Assembly: GCF_009904105.1 (NCBI RefSeq)
Contig: NZ_JAAABJ010000642.1
Span: 1-64,000, forward strand
Direction: 5' to 3'
Length of the DNA stretch: 64,000 nucleotides
Source of the DNA: Elizabethkingia argenteiflava
Lineage (GTDB): Bacteria; Bacteroidota; Bacteroidia; Flavobacteriales; Weeksellaceae
The notes under the pieces were generated by a model. That model was not told where the DNA came from, searched no databases, and was given only the letters and a program-made list of their open reading frames with translations. The translations under genes and the position numbers were made by a program. Of the stretch, positions 26,380 through 35,616 are shown piece by piece (position 1 is the first letter of the stretch; the number at the start of each line of letters is the position of its first letter).

Positions 26380-27702
26380 ATGATTACAAAAGAAAACAGT
26401 GTAAAGAAAACCTTACAGAAGCATATGCTTGCTGATGGATTAGATATTGTAATGGATTTCGAGAATTCTAAAGCTTCCCGAATTGTCGATAAACTTACGG
26501 GTAAAACCTATTTGGATATGTTCTCAATGTTTGCCTCTGGAGCCGTGGGATATAATCATCCCTATATCCTGCAACATCAGGCATGGCTGGCTAAGTATGC
26601 TACTTATAAGCCTACGCTCAGCGATATTTATTTTGAGGAATATGCTGATTTTTTAGAGGTATTTTCCCGGGTGGTCATTCCTCAAGAACTCCAGTATTGC
26701 TTTTTTATTGAAGGAGGAGCTTTAGCTGTCGAAAATGCACTAAAAACAGCATTTGATTGGAAGACTCGTAAAAATAGGCAACAGGGAAGCCGAATTCAGG
26801 CCTCTATGGTGATCCATTTTGAACAGGCTTTTCATGGGCGTTCAGGGTATACCCTATCGCTCACCAATACATCTGATCCTCGGAAATATGAGTACTTCCC
26901 TAAGTTTAATTGGCCCAGAATTATCAATCCAAAATTAAAATTTCCGATTTCCGAAGAGAGTTTAGCAACTACGCTGGAGCAGGAAGCTAAAGCATTAATG
27001 CATATTCAGGAAGTTATTTTAGCAAACCCCTATCAGGTAGCTTGTATTATTATAGAACCTATCCAGTCGGAGGGAGGGGATAATTATTTTCGCCCTGAGT
27101 TCTTTCAGAATCTGAGAAAAATATGTGATGAAAATGATATTCTGCTCATCTTTGATGAGGTTCAAACGGGAATAGGAATCACGGGGAAGATGTTTGCTTT
27201 TCAGCATATCAATGTTATTCCGGATATACTAAGTTTTGGAAAAAAAACTCAAGTTTGTGGCATTTTAGCCAATAAGGAGAAATTGGATCAGGTGGAGCAA
27301 CATGTCTTTAAAGAGTCTTCTCGAATAAATTCCACTTTTGGGGGAAACTTTGTCGATATGCTGCGTTTAAAGCTGATTTTAGAAATTATTGAAAATGAAA
27401 ATCTAGTGCAAAACGCACAAAAACAAGGTGAATTTTTACTCTCAGGTTTAATAAAGTTGCAAGAAAGCTTTCCAGACTATATTTCTAATGCTAGAGGTTT
27501 AGGTTTAGTGTGTGCCATAGACCTTCCTTCCACGGAGTTAAGAAATGAAATTCAAAACCAATTATTTATCGAAAAGCAAATCCTAATCTTACCCTGTGGT
27601 GAGAAATCGCTAAGATTTCGTCCGCATCTAAATATCCAAGAACCCGATTTAGAGGAGGTTCTAAGTGCTATAAGCGCAGTTGTAACAAAGGACCATTTAT
27701 AA
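26380..27702 (+). CDS. lat: L-lysine 6-transaminase
   Basis: 440 residues, class III PLP aminotransferase. Marks of the lysine-epsilon type are FFIEGGALAVENALK, HFEQAFHGRSGYTLSLTN, IIIEPIQSEGGDNYFRPEFF, IFDEVQTGIG (D259 stacks under PLP) and SFGKKTQVCG (K288 or K289 is the Schiff-base lysine). The KKTQVCG string is what I remember of Mycobacterium LAT. It moves the epsilon amino group of lysine to 2-oxoglutarate. With the upstream dehydrogenase this converts lysine to 2-aminoadipate. Confidence 0.92.
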   Translation: MITKENSVKKTLQKHMLADGLDIVMDFENSKASRIVDKLTGKTYLDMFSMFASGAVGYNHPYILQHQAWLAKYATYKPTLSDIYFEEYADFLEVFSRVVIPQELQYCFFIEGGALAVENALKTAFDWKTRKNRQQGSRIQASMVIHFEQAFHGRSGYTLSLTNTSDPRKYEYFPKFNWPRIINPKLKFPISEESLATTLEQEAKALMHIQEVILANPYQVACIIIEPIQSEGGDNYFRPEFFQNLRKICDENDILLIFDEVQTGIGITGKMFAFQHINVIPDILSFGKKTQVCGILANKEKLDQVEQHVFKESSRINSTFGGNFVDMLRLKLILEIIENENLVQNAQKQGEFLLSGLIKLQESFPDYISNARGLGLVCAIDLPSTELRNEIQNQLFIEKQILILPCGEKSLRFRPHLNIQEPDLEEVLSAISAVVTKDHL

Positions 27703-28136
27703 AATCACAATTGAAGACTGTGTATTTGCTGGTCATACAGAGGACAGAACTTGGCGAAAAACTATCCGGATCTGGAGGAATGTCATGAACAGTGAATTCA
27801 GGTCTTATGGGTAAATGTTTATGATTTATTCTGTTTTAAGACAATACTTGCTTTCAGCAATGCATTAGTTGTTACAATTATTTTGTTTATTCGATTGCGG
27901 ATAATATTTTAGCCCATCTTTATGTATGCTGAGAAAAATAGGGAATATATAGGAAAATTTTAAAATCGCTACTCTAAGGGAGCCATCAAAGAAAAACATC
28001 ATTTATCGGGCACTTGAGCTCAAAAAGGATGTATGCGAGCAATTAACCGCTTAAACCTTAAACAGGGGGCGTTGTGTGATGATATACATTCACAAATGAA
28101 TTAGGTTTTGATGGCTTATATTTGATTAGAATAAGC
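27703..28136. other. gene-free eroded stretch
   Basis: No intact gene. A plus-strand frame just after lat (about 27716-27890) has some protein-like text (NLAKNYPDLEECHEQ, then a hydrophobic segment) interrupted by a stop. No family recognised; read as debris. Confidence 0.3.
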
Positions 28137-28343
28137 ATGATGAAAAGAAGCATTTTTTTATATAAGACTATTCTGTTTGCATCAGGTCCAGCTGTGTTGG
28201 CATTCAGCAAGGATTTTTAAAAAGAAACAGCTAGTATTCAGAAACAATTATCCTTTTTAACGAAATATATTGAGGTATATTTATTAAGAATAAAAAGATC
28301 TCCATCCATCAAGATTCCTTTGTTTTCAATAACTGACACTTGA
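28137..28343 (+). pseudogene. possible relic of a small secreted protein
   Basis: Two ATGs at 28137 open a signal-peptide-like start (MMKRSIFLYKTILFASGPAV) that reaches a TAA at 28218-28220. The same frame then runs on for 40 codons (ETASIQKQLSFLTKYIEVYL) to a TGA at 28341. One nonsense change could have ended the gene. Evidence is thin and no family is recognised. Confidence 0.25.
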
Positions 28344-28445
28344 TCAATTCGGATAAAAACTTTAACCATTTAATTCAGTATATACTGTTGCATAATTTGC
28401 ATTGTATTATGAGTAATTAACATTTTATTGCATTGGTGAATATCG

Positions 28446-28453
28446 TACTTTTG
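28446..28453 (+). promoter_or_regulatory. flavobacterial promoter -7 box (TACTTTTG)
   Basis: TACTTTTG with TTG at 28428-28430 (15 bases upstream, slightly short). It should drive the ElaA-like gene at 28501. Confidence 0.5.
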
Positions 28454-28500
28454 CGAAGTAAAGTAAAAGCTATACAGATATCATTAATGATAAAAAAACT

Positions 28501-28947
28501 ATGAAAATCGAATATTTAGTAAAAGCATTTAGAGAATTGGATAATACAGAGCTTTATGAGATACTGAAATTAAGAAACGAAGTATTTGTGGTAGAGCAAA
28601 ATTGCGCCTATCAGGATTTGGATGATAAAGACCAAAGATGTTATCACTTAATGTGTTTCGTTGATCATAAATTTGCAGGATATACAAGAATACTTCCAGG
28701 GGGTGTATCTTATCCGGAAACTTCTATTGGGAGAGTGGTTATTCGTTCTGATTATAGGGCATTAAAGTTGGGAAAGAAACTTATGGAGAAGTCTATGGAA
28801 GTCTGCGAAGATCTATTTAAAAGTTCTACCATTCGTATTGGAGCACAACAATATTTACTAAAATTCTATAACTCACTAGGATTTGTAGAAGTTGGTGAGC
28901 CATATGATGAGGATGGGATACCTCACATACAAATGATCAGGAAATAA
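28501..28947 (+). CDS. ElaA-like GNAT N-acetyltransferase
   Basis: 148 residues. The opening LYEILKLRNEVFVVEQNCAYQ is characteristic of ElaA proteins, followed by DLDDKDQRCYHL, the strand FAGYTRILPGG and the acetyl-CoA loop GRVVIRSDYRALKLGKKLM. It transfers acetyl from acetyl-CoA to an unknown amine. Complete and in a single frame. It converges with the LysR gene, 8 bases apart. Confidence 0.85.
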   Translation: MKIEYLVKAFRELDNTELYEILKLRNEVFVVEQNCAYQDLDDKDQRCYHLMCFVDHKFAGYTRILPGGVSYPETSIGRVVIRSDYRALKLGKKLMEKSMEVCEDLFKSSTIRIGAQQYLLKFYNSLGFVEVGEPYDEDGIPHIQMIRK

Positions 28948-28955
28948 ATAAGGGA

Positions 28956-29813
28956 CTATATAAATTCCAAGATCTTTTTCAAGATAGGGTTTGGATCGTC
29001 TTTTCTCCAATGTATATAAAGATCAGTTACAAATGGGATGGGAATAAATCTCACTGCCTTGTTTTCATGAAGTTGGTATGAATGCGGTAAAATCGAAATA
29101 CCCAAGCCTTTTTTGATCAAGGAAATAATAGTTGAACCAAATTCACAATGTATATAAGTGTCCTGCGGTATTTTGTAAGATTGGAGAACTTCCTGGATGA
29201 GTTTATTATAACTACTGCTATGATCCTCGGTTGTGAGAATGAATTTTTGTCCCTCGAAAGTACTTTCAGAAATATCGGTTAAAGTTTTGAAATGGTGATT
29301 TTCAGGAACTACAAATGAAAGGTTTTCATAATGAATTTTTTTTGCATCTATAGTAACTGATTTACTTGCATCACGGCCAAAAACTAAATCTATTTTGAAA
29401 TTTTTAAGATATTCTTCCTGAATTTTATAAGGAAGCTGTACCAGTTCTAATTTAAGTTTTGGAAAAACTTCAGAAACTCTTTTTATGAAATCAGGTATAA
29501 TTGATGAAGATATGGAATCTGGATAAGCTATCCTTATTGTTCCCCTTTCTCCCAAGTGAATTTGTTGGGCAATCTGCTGGTACGCATGAAGCTGAACCAA
29601 TTCGTTCCCCAACTTTTCCTGTAAAAATTTTCCTGCCGGAGTTAGTTTGACATTTCGCTTATCACGGTAAAACAACTGTACACCGAGTTGGTTTTCTAAA
29701 GATTGGATTTGACGGCTGAGAGCGGATTGGGTAATATTTATTTTTGCTGCTGTATTCCAGAAGTGCAATTCTTTAGCCAGTTCCAGAAAATATTTTAATT
29801 GCTGAATGTTCAT
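28956..29813 (-). CDS. LysR family transcriptional regulator
   Basis: 285 residues. The N-terminal winged helix is standard: MNIQQLKYFLELAKELHFWN, AAKINITQSALSRQIQSLE, QLGVQLFYRDKR. The C-terminal two-lobe ligand domain starts near residue 90 (GTIRIAYPDSISSSIIPDFI). It is divergent from an EamA transporter with 99 bases between starts, the usual arrangement when a LysR protein controls the neighbouring exporter. The inducer is unknown. Confidence 0.9.
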   Translation of the reverse strand: MNIQQLKYFLELAKELHFWNTAAKINITQSALSRQIQSLENQLGVQLFYRDKRNVKLTPAGKFLQEKLGNELVQLHAYQQIAQQIHLGERGTIRIAYPDSISSSIIPDFIKRVSEVFPKLKLELVQLPYKIQEEYLKNFKIDLVFGRDASKSVTIDAKKIHYENLSFVVPENHHFKTLTDISESTFEGQKFILTTEDHSSSYNKLIQEVLQSYKIPQDTYIHCEFGSTIISLIKKGLGISILPHSYQLHENKAVRFIPIPFVTDLYIHWRKDDPNPILKKILEFI

Positions 29814-29838
29814 TGATGCATATTCATTATTAGTTGGA

Positions 29839-29846
29839 CAAAAATA
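29839..29846 (-). promoter_or_regulatory. -7 box for the LysR gene (TATTTTTG)
   Basis: TATTTTTG on the minus strand, 25 bases before the LysR ATG, within the divergent LysR/EamA promoter region where autoregulation would be expected. Confidence 0.45.
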
Positions 29847-29912
29847 AACATTTTATTGTATTTATATATGATGAACCTAATCTCTTTTTTTAAATATTAA
29901 CTTTAGAATAAT

Positions 29913-30779
29913 ATGGAAAATAAAAACTTGTATTTAATCCTGCTAATATTAGGAACTGCATTTTGGGGGATTTCATTTCCTGTTACTAAACTATCAATAG
30001 GTCATTTTTCTCAATCAACATTTCTTTTCTACAGGTTTGTACTGGCTACAATTTCGGTAGCTATAATTTTTTCAAAACACCTGAAAAGCATTGATAAACT
30101 GGCAATTAAAGCTGGGGTCTCTCTAGCGATTCCGCTTACATTTGCAATTTATTTTCAAACCTTAGGTCTGGTAAAGCACACATCTGCATCACAATGTGCT
30201 TTTGTAGCTGGTATGTGTGTGGTAATTATCCCTTTTATAAAAACCATCTTTTATAAAACAAAAATCGAAATAAAGATTTGGCTCGCTGCTATACTAGCAT
30301 TATTGGGGCTGTTTATTATCACTATTAATGGCCATTTGGTAATAAATATAGGCGATGCTTATGTTTTATTCGGAGCTATAGGCTTTGCGTATTATCTGAT
30401 TAAAGTAGAACAATATGCAGGTAGAAAAAATATTATTCCAACACTGGTTCCAATGTTTGCAACGGCTGCATTAATAATGCTCATTTTATCTTTATTTGAT
30501 GGTTCATCTGATTGGACTCCTCAGAATCATAAATTTTGGATAGGTATTATTTATTGTGCCCTATTTTCCACTGCATATATGTACTCTGTTTCAAATATCT
30601 CTCAAAAATATATTAGTTCAGAGAAAGTAGCGATCATCTATCTTTTTGATCCTATTTTCGCCGCTATAGCAGCATTTTTTATTTTAAATGAAAGTCTTGA
30701 TGGACGATTATTATGCGGAGGTAGTTTAATATTGATGGCGACAATAATTACAGAAATAAAATTTAAGAAAATGCATTAA
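29913..30779 (+). CDS. EamA/DMT family transporter
   Basis: 288 residues with ten predicted transmembrane helices in two EamA repeats (LILGTAFWGISFPVTKLSIG opens repeat one; NIGDAYVLFGAIGFAYYLIK opens repeat two). The family exports amino acids, drugs or metabolites. The substrate is unknown, but the divergent LysR regulator suggests inducible export of a small molecule. It is a different lineage from the two other EamA genes here (6318-7200 and 44510-45475), lacking their IVPP motif. Confidence 0.85.
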   Translation: MENKNLYLILLILGTAFWGISFPVTKLSIGHFSQSTFLFYRFVLATISVAIIFSKHLKSIDKLAIKAGVSLAIPLTFAIYFQTLGLVKHTSASQCAFVAGMCVVIIPFIKTIFYKTKIEIKIWLAAILALLGLFIITINGHLVINIGDAYVLFGAIGFAYYLIKVEQYAGRKNIIPTLVPMFATAALIMLILSLFDGSSDWTPQNHKFWIGIIYCALFSTAYMYSVSNISQKYISSEKVAIIYLFDPIFAAIAAFFILNESLDGRLLCGGSLILMATIITEIKFKKMH

Positions 30780-30867
30780 AAAAAACGATTTAAAACATAA
30801 ATAAGTTAACGAGAATTTTTATTAGGAATATATCATTCTGCCATATTCAGCAGTGTTAGGAAATGAT

Positions 30868-31271
30868 ATGAAATGGATAAATGTACAAGAGACAAACCAC
30901 AAAAGAATATTATGTATGAGCAAATGTTTCAACAAAACCTATTGTGAAGATATTCTGGATGCATAGCTGTTCATAAAGCTTCATCAATAAAACATCCGAA
31001 ACAAATATGGATCTCAGATTACCATACAGACCTAATGGTAAATCCATCTCTCTTAGATTACGCATAGGAAGAGCCTAATTTCGTTTTCGTTAATCCGTGT
31101 AAATAATTGTATCCGTCTACAAAACAGGAACTGATATTACCGGTTAAAACTCTGTTTTTGAATATACAAAAAACTTCCGCAATAATAGGAACTATTGATC
31201 TCCACGAAAATTAACTATATGGAAGCTTAGATATTTATTGTCTAACGAATCAAGATATGCAGATTAAATAA
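30868..31271 (+). pseudogene. decayed gene of unknown family
   Basis: An ATG at 30868 opens a frame (WINVQETNHKRILCMSKCFN) that must shift near 30950 to continue as HKASSIKHPKQIWISDYHTD, then EEPNFVFVNPCK, LILPVKTLFLNIQKTSAIIG and YGSLDIYCLTNQDMQIK, interrupted by three in-frame stops (TAG, TAA and TAA). The last 107 codons keep one frame to a TAA at 31269-31271. The protein-like text between stops shows a dead gene; I do not recognise it. It fills the gap between the EamA and DUF2007 genes. Confidence 0.5.
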
Positions 31272-31383
31272 AACGCTCATTTTTTATCTATCCGATATTT
31301 GCAAATCCAATATTTATTGCATGAAAATTGGGAGTTATCTATTTTTTTTATAACTTTAATATCGTTTTAATAAGAAATTTACT

Positions 31384-31614
31384 ATGGAATTAAACACTAG
31401 AGTATCTGTTTTTGAAGGAGATAATCCCCAAGAAATACAATTAATAAAAGCAAAATTGGAAGAAGCAGGTATAGAAGCTGACGTTGAAAACTCCTATATG
31501 AGCTTTCTCTCTACACCTACAGCGACCAATTTACAAGTTAAGGTAGATCTTAAAGATGAGAAAAAAGCTTTTGACATTATAGATAATTATTTAAAAGAAA
31601 CAAGAGAGAGTTAA
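31384..31614 (+). CDS. DUF2007 domain protein
   Basis: 76 residues matching the small DUF2007 (putative signal-transducing) fold: VSVFEGDNPQEIQLIKAKLE, EAGIEADVEN, then LQVKVDLKDEKKAFDIID. The domain has a ferredoxin-like beta-alpha-beta pattern and is found singly or fused to other modules; its function is unknown. Intact and monocistronic. A short inverted repeat (AAGAGAG/CTCTCTT, 31602-31622) overlaps the stop and could serve as a weak terminator. Confidence 0.8.
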   Translation: MELNTRVSVFEGDNPQEIQLIKAKLEEAGIEADVENSYMSFLSTPTATNLQVKVDLKDEKKAFDIIDNYLKETRES

Positions 31615-32310
31615 ACTCTCTTTACTCACATTATTTAAAAATATAAAATTAAATAATGAATAGCTCAGATGGTTTGTGTCATTTTATAAGTTCATTAGGA
31701 TGCTGTATGCTTATCTAAGCAAAATCCTTTATGTTGAGAAAAAATAAAATATATTTCTGCAGGGCATAACTTAGCCTAGGTGATGAATGAGATTTATTGA
31801 AATACAACGTATTACAAGGTTTATAGGTAACCTGTATTTTTTACGTTGTAATTTCCGTACGATTTTTTATTTTGTACTACTGCTTTGAATGTAGCCATAA
31901 ATATATGTCAACAATTGAATAATAAATGTATTTAAAAGTGTGGACAATTGAAAATAATAGGAGAGACTTAATATAAAAAAACACCCATAAATATGCGCTA
32001 AAACTGTTTTAATTAGGCTTATCCTAATGGGATTCTGATTTATTTATTGTCATTCTCTCTTTTTCATGTAGCTTTTAAGAGTTGTTTTTTTATAGCTTAA
32101 AAACAACTCTTCTGGGTTATAAAAGTCATAGACTACTCTTTCTGCATCAGTAGAGAGCTAGCTAATTATTCTTACCGCCCTTCTTTATAGCCGCTGGTCT
32201 TAAGAGTGTTTCGCATGGGTAGATACCTAAATATTTGCTTGAGAATACTTAGGTTTATAAAAGATCATTGCATCAATCCCCAATCTATTCTCAGCAAATA
32301 AATTCAGTAA
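31615..32310. other. gene-free stretch with a 13-base hairpin
   Basis: A perfect inverted repeat lies at 32077-32111: AAGAGTTGTTTTT pairs with AAAAACAACTCTT across a 9-base loop. No T run follows on either strand and no intact gene ends there, so its role is unclear. On the minus strand a 44-codon frame upstream of a TAG at 32227-32229 reads like protein (NLFAENRLGIDAMIFYKPKY), another probable gene remnant. Confidence 0.4.
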
Positions 32311-32619
32311 CATGTTAATCTCTGTTTTATAAAGTACAAGAATAAGTATCCGAATAGCAATCTATTCAGTGTTGGAAAGGTTACATATCAGTGGATTAAT
32401 GTTTTAAATGAAGGTTTTTTCATTAAGAAAACTTGGTCAAAACTAATGTTGGATACCCGTATTTGTTTGGCCTCAATAGACTTACCCGATCATCTACACT
32501 CTAAATTTTATGGCAGACTCCATAGGTCTTATCCAATTATCTTGTTCAAGATTTTTTTATTGTTTTTTAGCACCTTATTTAAGAGTTCATCATTCCTCTC
32601 GAGGATTTTCTTTGGTTAA
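32311..32619 (+). pseudogene. coding-like fragment without a start
   Basis: 102 open codons follow a TAA and end at 32617-32619. The text is protein-like (LFSVGKVTYQWINVLNEGFF, TRICLASIDLPDHLHSKFYG), but no ATG, GTG or TTG stands in the first half, so it cannot be made as is. It overlaps the aldo/keto reductase stop by 4 bases. Best read as the 3' part of a lost gene; family unknown. Confidence 0.3.
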
Positions 32620-33578
32620 TTTGCGTCTATATCTTTTTCTTTGGTTATATGGTTTAATCGTTTAATATCTTCAGCGTCCAATGATAATTGAGGAGCTTCT
32701 AGTAGCGTCTTCAATTGTTTTTCATTCGTAGCACTAGCAATAGGGGCTGTGACCAGAGGATGAGAGAGTAACCAGGCTAGAGCAATAGTGGCTGGTTGAC
32801 TTTTATGCTTATCGGCAAGCTGATCCAGAGTCGATAAAATAGCTTTTCCCTTTTCATTAAAATATTTCTTTAATGAAGCTCCTCGTGTAGTTTTCTCAAA
32901 GTCAATTTCATTTTTATACTTCCCTGTTAAGAAACCAGCGGCCAGAGACCAGTAGGGAAATACGCTCAAATGGTATTGTTCGGCCAAGGGAGCATAAGTT
33001 TTTTCAAAACTCTCTCTCTCAACTAAATTGTAAAGAGGCTGTAACGCTACGTATTTAGGAAGATTGTTTTTCTCTGCCACTTCAAATGATTCTATCAGGC
33101 GCTCTGGTGAAAGGTTAGAGGCTGCGATATAACGCACTTTTCCCGCTCGTATAATTTCATCGTATGCACTCAGTGTTTCTTCTATAGGGGTTATCTTATC
33201 ATCAAAATGGGTATAATACAAATCTATATAGTCGGTACCTAAGCGCTTTAAAGATTCATCAACAGACTTGATTATATGCTTTTTACTAATATCATAGCCA
33301 TGTTCTTTGGTTTCGGAGCCTACTTTTGTAGCGATGATTATATTTTTCCTGTTGTTGCGGGATTTTAACCATTTTCCGATAATTTCTTCCGATAAGCCTC
33401 CGGTACCATTTGACCACCATGGATAGGTATCGGCGGTATCTATAAAATTGAAACCAGCAGCAGTAAACTGGTCCAAAATATCAAAGGACTGTTTCTCATC
33501 TATGGTCCATCCAAATACATTCCCTCCCAAATTAATAGGCGAAATCTCCAAATCGGTGTTTTTAATAATTTTTTTCAT
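32616..33578 (-). CDS. aldo/keto reductase
   Basis: 320 residues, (alpha/beta)8 barrel. The catalytic set is visible: D and Y in FIDTADTYPWWSNG, K in IATKVGSE, and H in YYTHFDDK. The NADPH-binding region contains IAASN near residue 160 and PIASATNEKQL near the C-terminus. Length and motifs fit the potassium-channel-beta/YajO-like branch that reduces diverse aldehydes. No partner gene lies next to it; the substrate cannot be assigned. Confidence 0.9.
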   Translation of the reverse strand: MKKIIKNTDLEISPINLGGNVFGWTIDEKQSFDILDQFTAAGFNFIDTADTYPWWSNGTGGLSEEIIGKWLKSRNNRKNIIIATKVGSETKEHGYDISKKHIIKSVDESLKRLGTDYIDLYYTHFDDKITPIEETLSAYDEIIRAGKVRYIAASNLSPERLIESFEVAEKNNLPKYVALQPLYNLVERESFEKTYAPLAEQYHLSVFPYWSLAAGFLTGKYKNEIDFEKTTRGASLKKYFNEKGKAILSTLDQLADKHKSQPATIALAWLLSHPLVTAPIASATNEKQLKTLLEAPQLSLDAEDIKRLNHITKEKDIDAN

Positions 33579-33787
33579 GTGTTTTTATATTGAGATTATA
33601 ATAGTTTTCCCATATTTAGGAACTTTTTTCAATAAGAGACTTATATTAAGAAGAGCAAGACACCTCCGTTTATTTTTAGAAGTTTTCTGGAAAAACAAAA
33701 ATAAATATATGCAAATATTTTTATTAAAAAAAGACAAAGCGCCTAAAATTTATATAAAACTAGCATAGAGACTTGGACGTAGCATTG

Positions 33788-34841
33788 TTATTTTTTCGAA
33801 TGCTGGGAAAGCATATTGATAATAAGGTCATCAAAATTCCATCCAATTTTGCGAGCAGCTAAAGCGGTTAAGCTATCCTGGTCTTGACGGTGAGGTCTAG
33901 AAGCCCCAGTCATATTGGGCTTCATATTGAGGTCAAATAAAAGATATTCCCCCATTAGCATTTTCGCGGCAATCAATGCGAATAGGCGCTTTAGCACCTA
34001 CTAAAAAAGCTGTCGTCTCACAATCTTTACATAGTTTTTTAAAGAGGGGAGATCTTAGCTTTTCATCCTTTACGACTTCGTTATTATGAATGATGGCAAC
34101 CGTTCCATTATAAGGAGCTATCCCTTTTTGGTGATTAAATCTCCTTACTGGAGGCAGAGACCAGTATTCTTCTTTGATAACAGATTGGTGATGTATTGTG
34201 TATATACCTAGTGGCATCACCGAGATAGTTATTTCTTCACCCGGCAAAAATTCTTCTACATAAAGTGGATTTCCATATTGGTGGGAGGCGAACATTTCTT
34301 TCAATATTTTTGTAAGTTGAGCATGTGTCCTGACCACTGATACGCCCTGACGGTCTCTGCCTCTAACAAGTTTTATTACTGTGGGAAGAGGAAAATAATG
34401 TTTGCATTTATTTTTTATATTATAATGAATCATCAGGCTATTAGGAATAGTTAAAGAATATTTTCGTAATAATTCATTGGTCAGGCATTTATCGTCAAAT
34501 ATATCTACGTTTCTGCTATTTGCCCTACAATATAAATCCCCTTAAAGGATTCAATGGGATGCACTTTATAGAGAACCGTGTTTAGCCAGATCACAGAGGT
34601 TCCCTTGTCAATGGCCTCTTGTATACCTTGCTTTGTATCGGGGAAAACCCAATCAAATCGTTTTTTATATCAGGGTGATTTACAGGGCTTACGATGTCTG
34701 TTTTTTGACGTTGCAACGAGTAGGCGATATCTGCTCCACTGTCAGAATAGCAGCAAGGTTTCATGGGTTTTATAATGCCATTTTGTTCAGGGGGGTGTGT
34801 GATTGATAGACAATGGCTACTTTTTTGTTGGTTATTGTCAT
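33788..34841 (-). pseudogene. ATP-grasp ligase (D-Ala-D-Ala ligase-like), multiply frameshifted
   Basis: Pieces of one ATP-grasp enzyme appear in order but in changing frames. From the ATG at 34841: TITNKKVAIVYQSHTP, then YSDSGADIAYSLQRQKTDIV, DWVFPDTKQGIQEAIDKG with VIWLNTVLYKVHPIE, NVDIFDDKCLTNELLRKYSL, LPTVIKLVRGRDRQGVSVV, LYVEEFLPGEEITISVMP, KAPIRIDCREN, and LFDLNMKPNMTGASRPHR at the C-terminus. The last segment holds the metal-binding D-x-N motif. At least four frame changes are needed. The full span (about 350 codons) equals the length of D-Ala-D-Ala ligase relatives, so nothing large was deleted; decay is by small indels. The product would have joined two small molecules with ATP; substrate unknown. 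Confidence 0.78.
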
Positions 34842-34893
34842 TTTGATAGAAATATTAATATATAAATTTAATAATAAAAGCGAAGCAAAAAAA

Positions 34894-35547
34894 ATGCTTT
34901 TTCCTAGATATATAGTAGGTGGAGCTAATGGGGAAACCCTAATTATTCTACCAGTTGGTGAGATAAATAAAATTGTAGATATATTTTTCTATGAGCTCAT
35001 TATTTCCAAAAATAAATGTAATTTATCTGACCCTATCCAAAATTTATAAGATGGATTTATTATTTATTACAGCTTCATGCTTTGTTCAAATAGAATTAAA
35101 AACAGATTTAAAATTGTATCCATTATATAGATTGGGGATACTTTCTTGAGTCTTTATCGGAGAACCTGAACCCGATTTTTCAAAATATTATGTAAGGGAA
35201 ATTATTTTATTTTTGGATTTTTTCATTGAGCTCTGCCATTAAATTGGCAGCTTAAGTAATTTTCCTGAGTTGAAGGGACAAGTCAAAAATAGGATTAGTT
35301 ATTTTATGACTGAGGGGAATAGGGATCTTCTTTATGGATTCCATTCCGGTGGACACCGCTGCTATTCTGTTATTTCTTTATTGGAAGCGCTGTAAATAAG
35401 TTTCATATTGGGAATCAATTTTTTTATACAGCCGACATCAATAGGCCGCGTTTCGGATTTGATATACTACGCATATTGGCATTTGTAAAAACTTTGTTGC
35501 GTAAAAATTTATTACAGTTAAAGTTTTTTAATTCAAAGTTTTGCTGA
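34894..35547 (+). pseudogene. decayed gene of unknown family
   Basis: From the ATG at 34894 the frame gives LFPRYIVGGANGETLIILPV and ends in a TAA at 35047. In the next frame the text continues (ASCFVQIELKTDLKLYPLYR) with a TGA at 35147, IGEPEPDFSKYYVREIILFL, a TAA at 35240, FPELKGQVKNRISYFMTEGN, SGGHRCYSVISLLEAL and a stop. A further shift in a T run near 35415 leads to INRPRFGFDILRILAFVKTL. About 215 codons of coherent protein-like sequence with three nonsense codons and two shifts mark a dead gene. Family not recognised. Confidence 0.5.
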
Positions 35548-35616
35548 ATCAATATAGACTTGATCAGCTCCTGGATTATATTTTGTAATATGGAGAGAAT
35601 TGAAAATGAGATGTTT

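Noticed and set aside
34813-34893. Plus-strand ATG at 34813 as a gene start
   Set aside because: It overlaps the first codons of the dead ATP-grasp gene on the other strand; the ATG at 34894 is the more plausible original start of the plus-strand relic.
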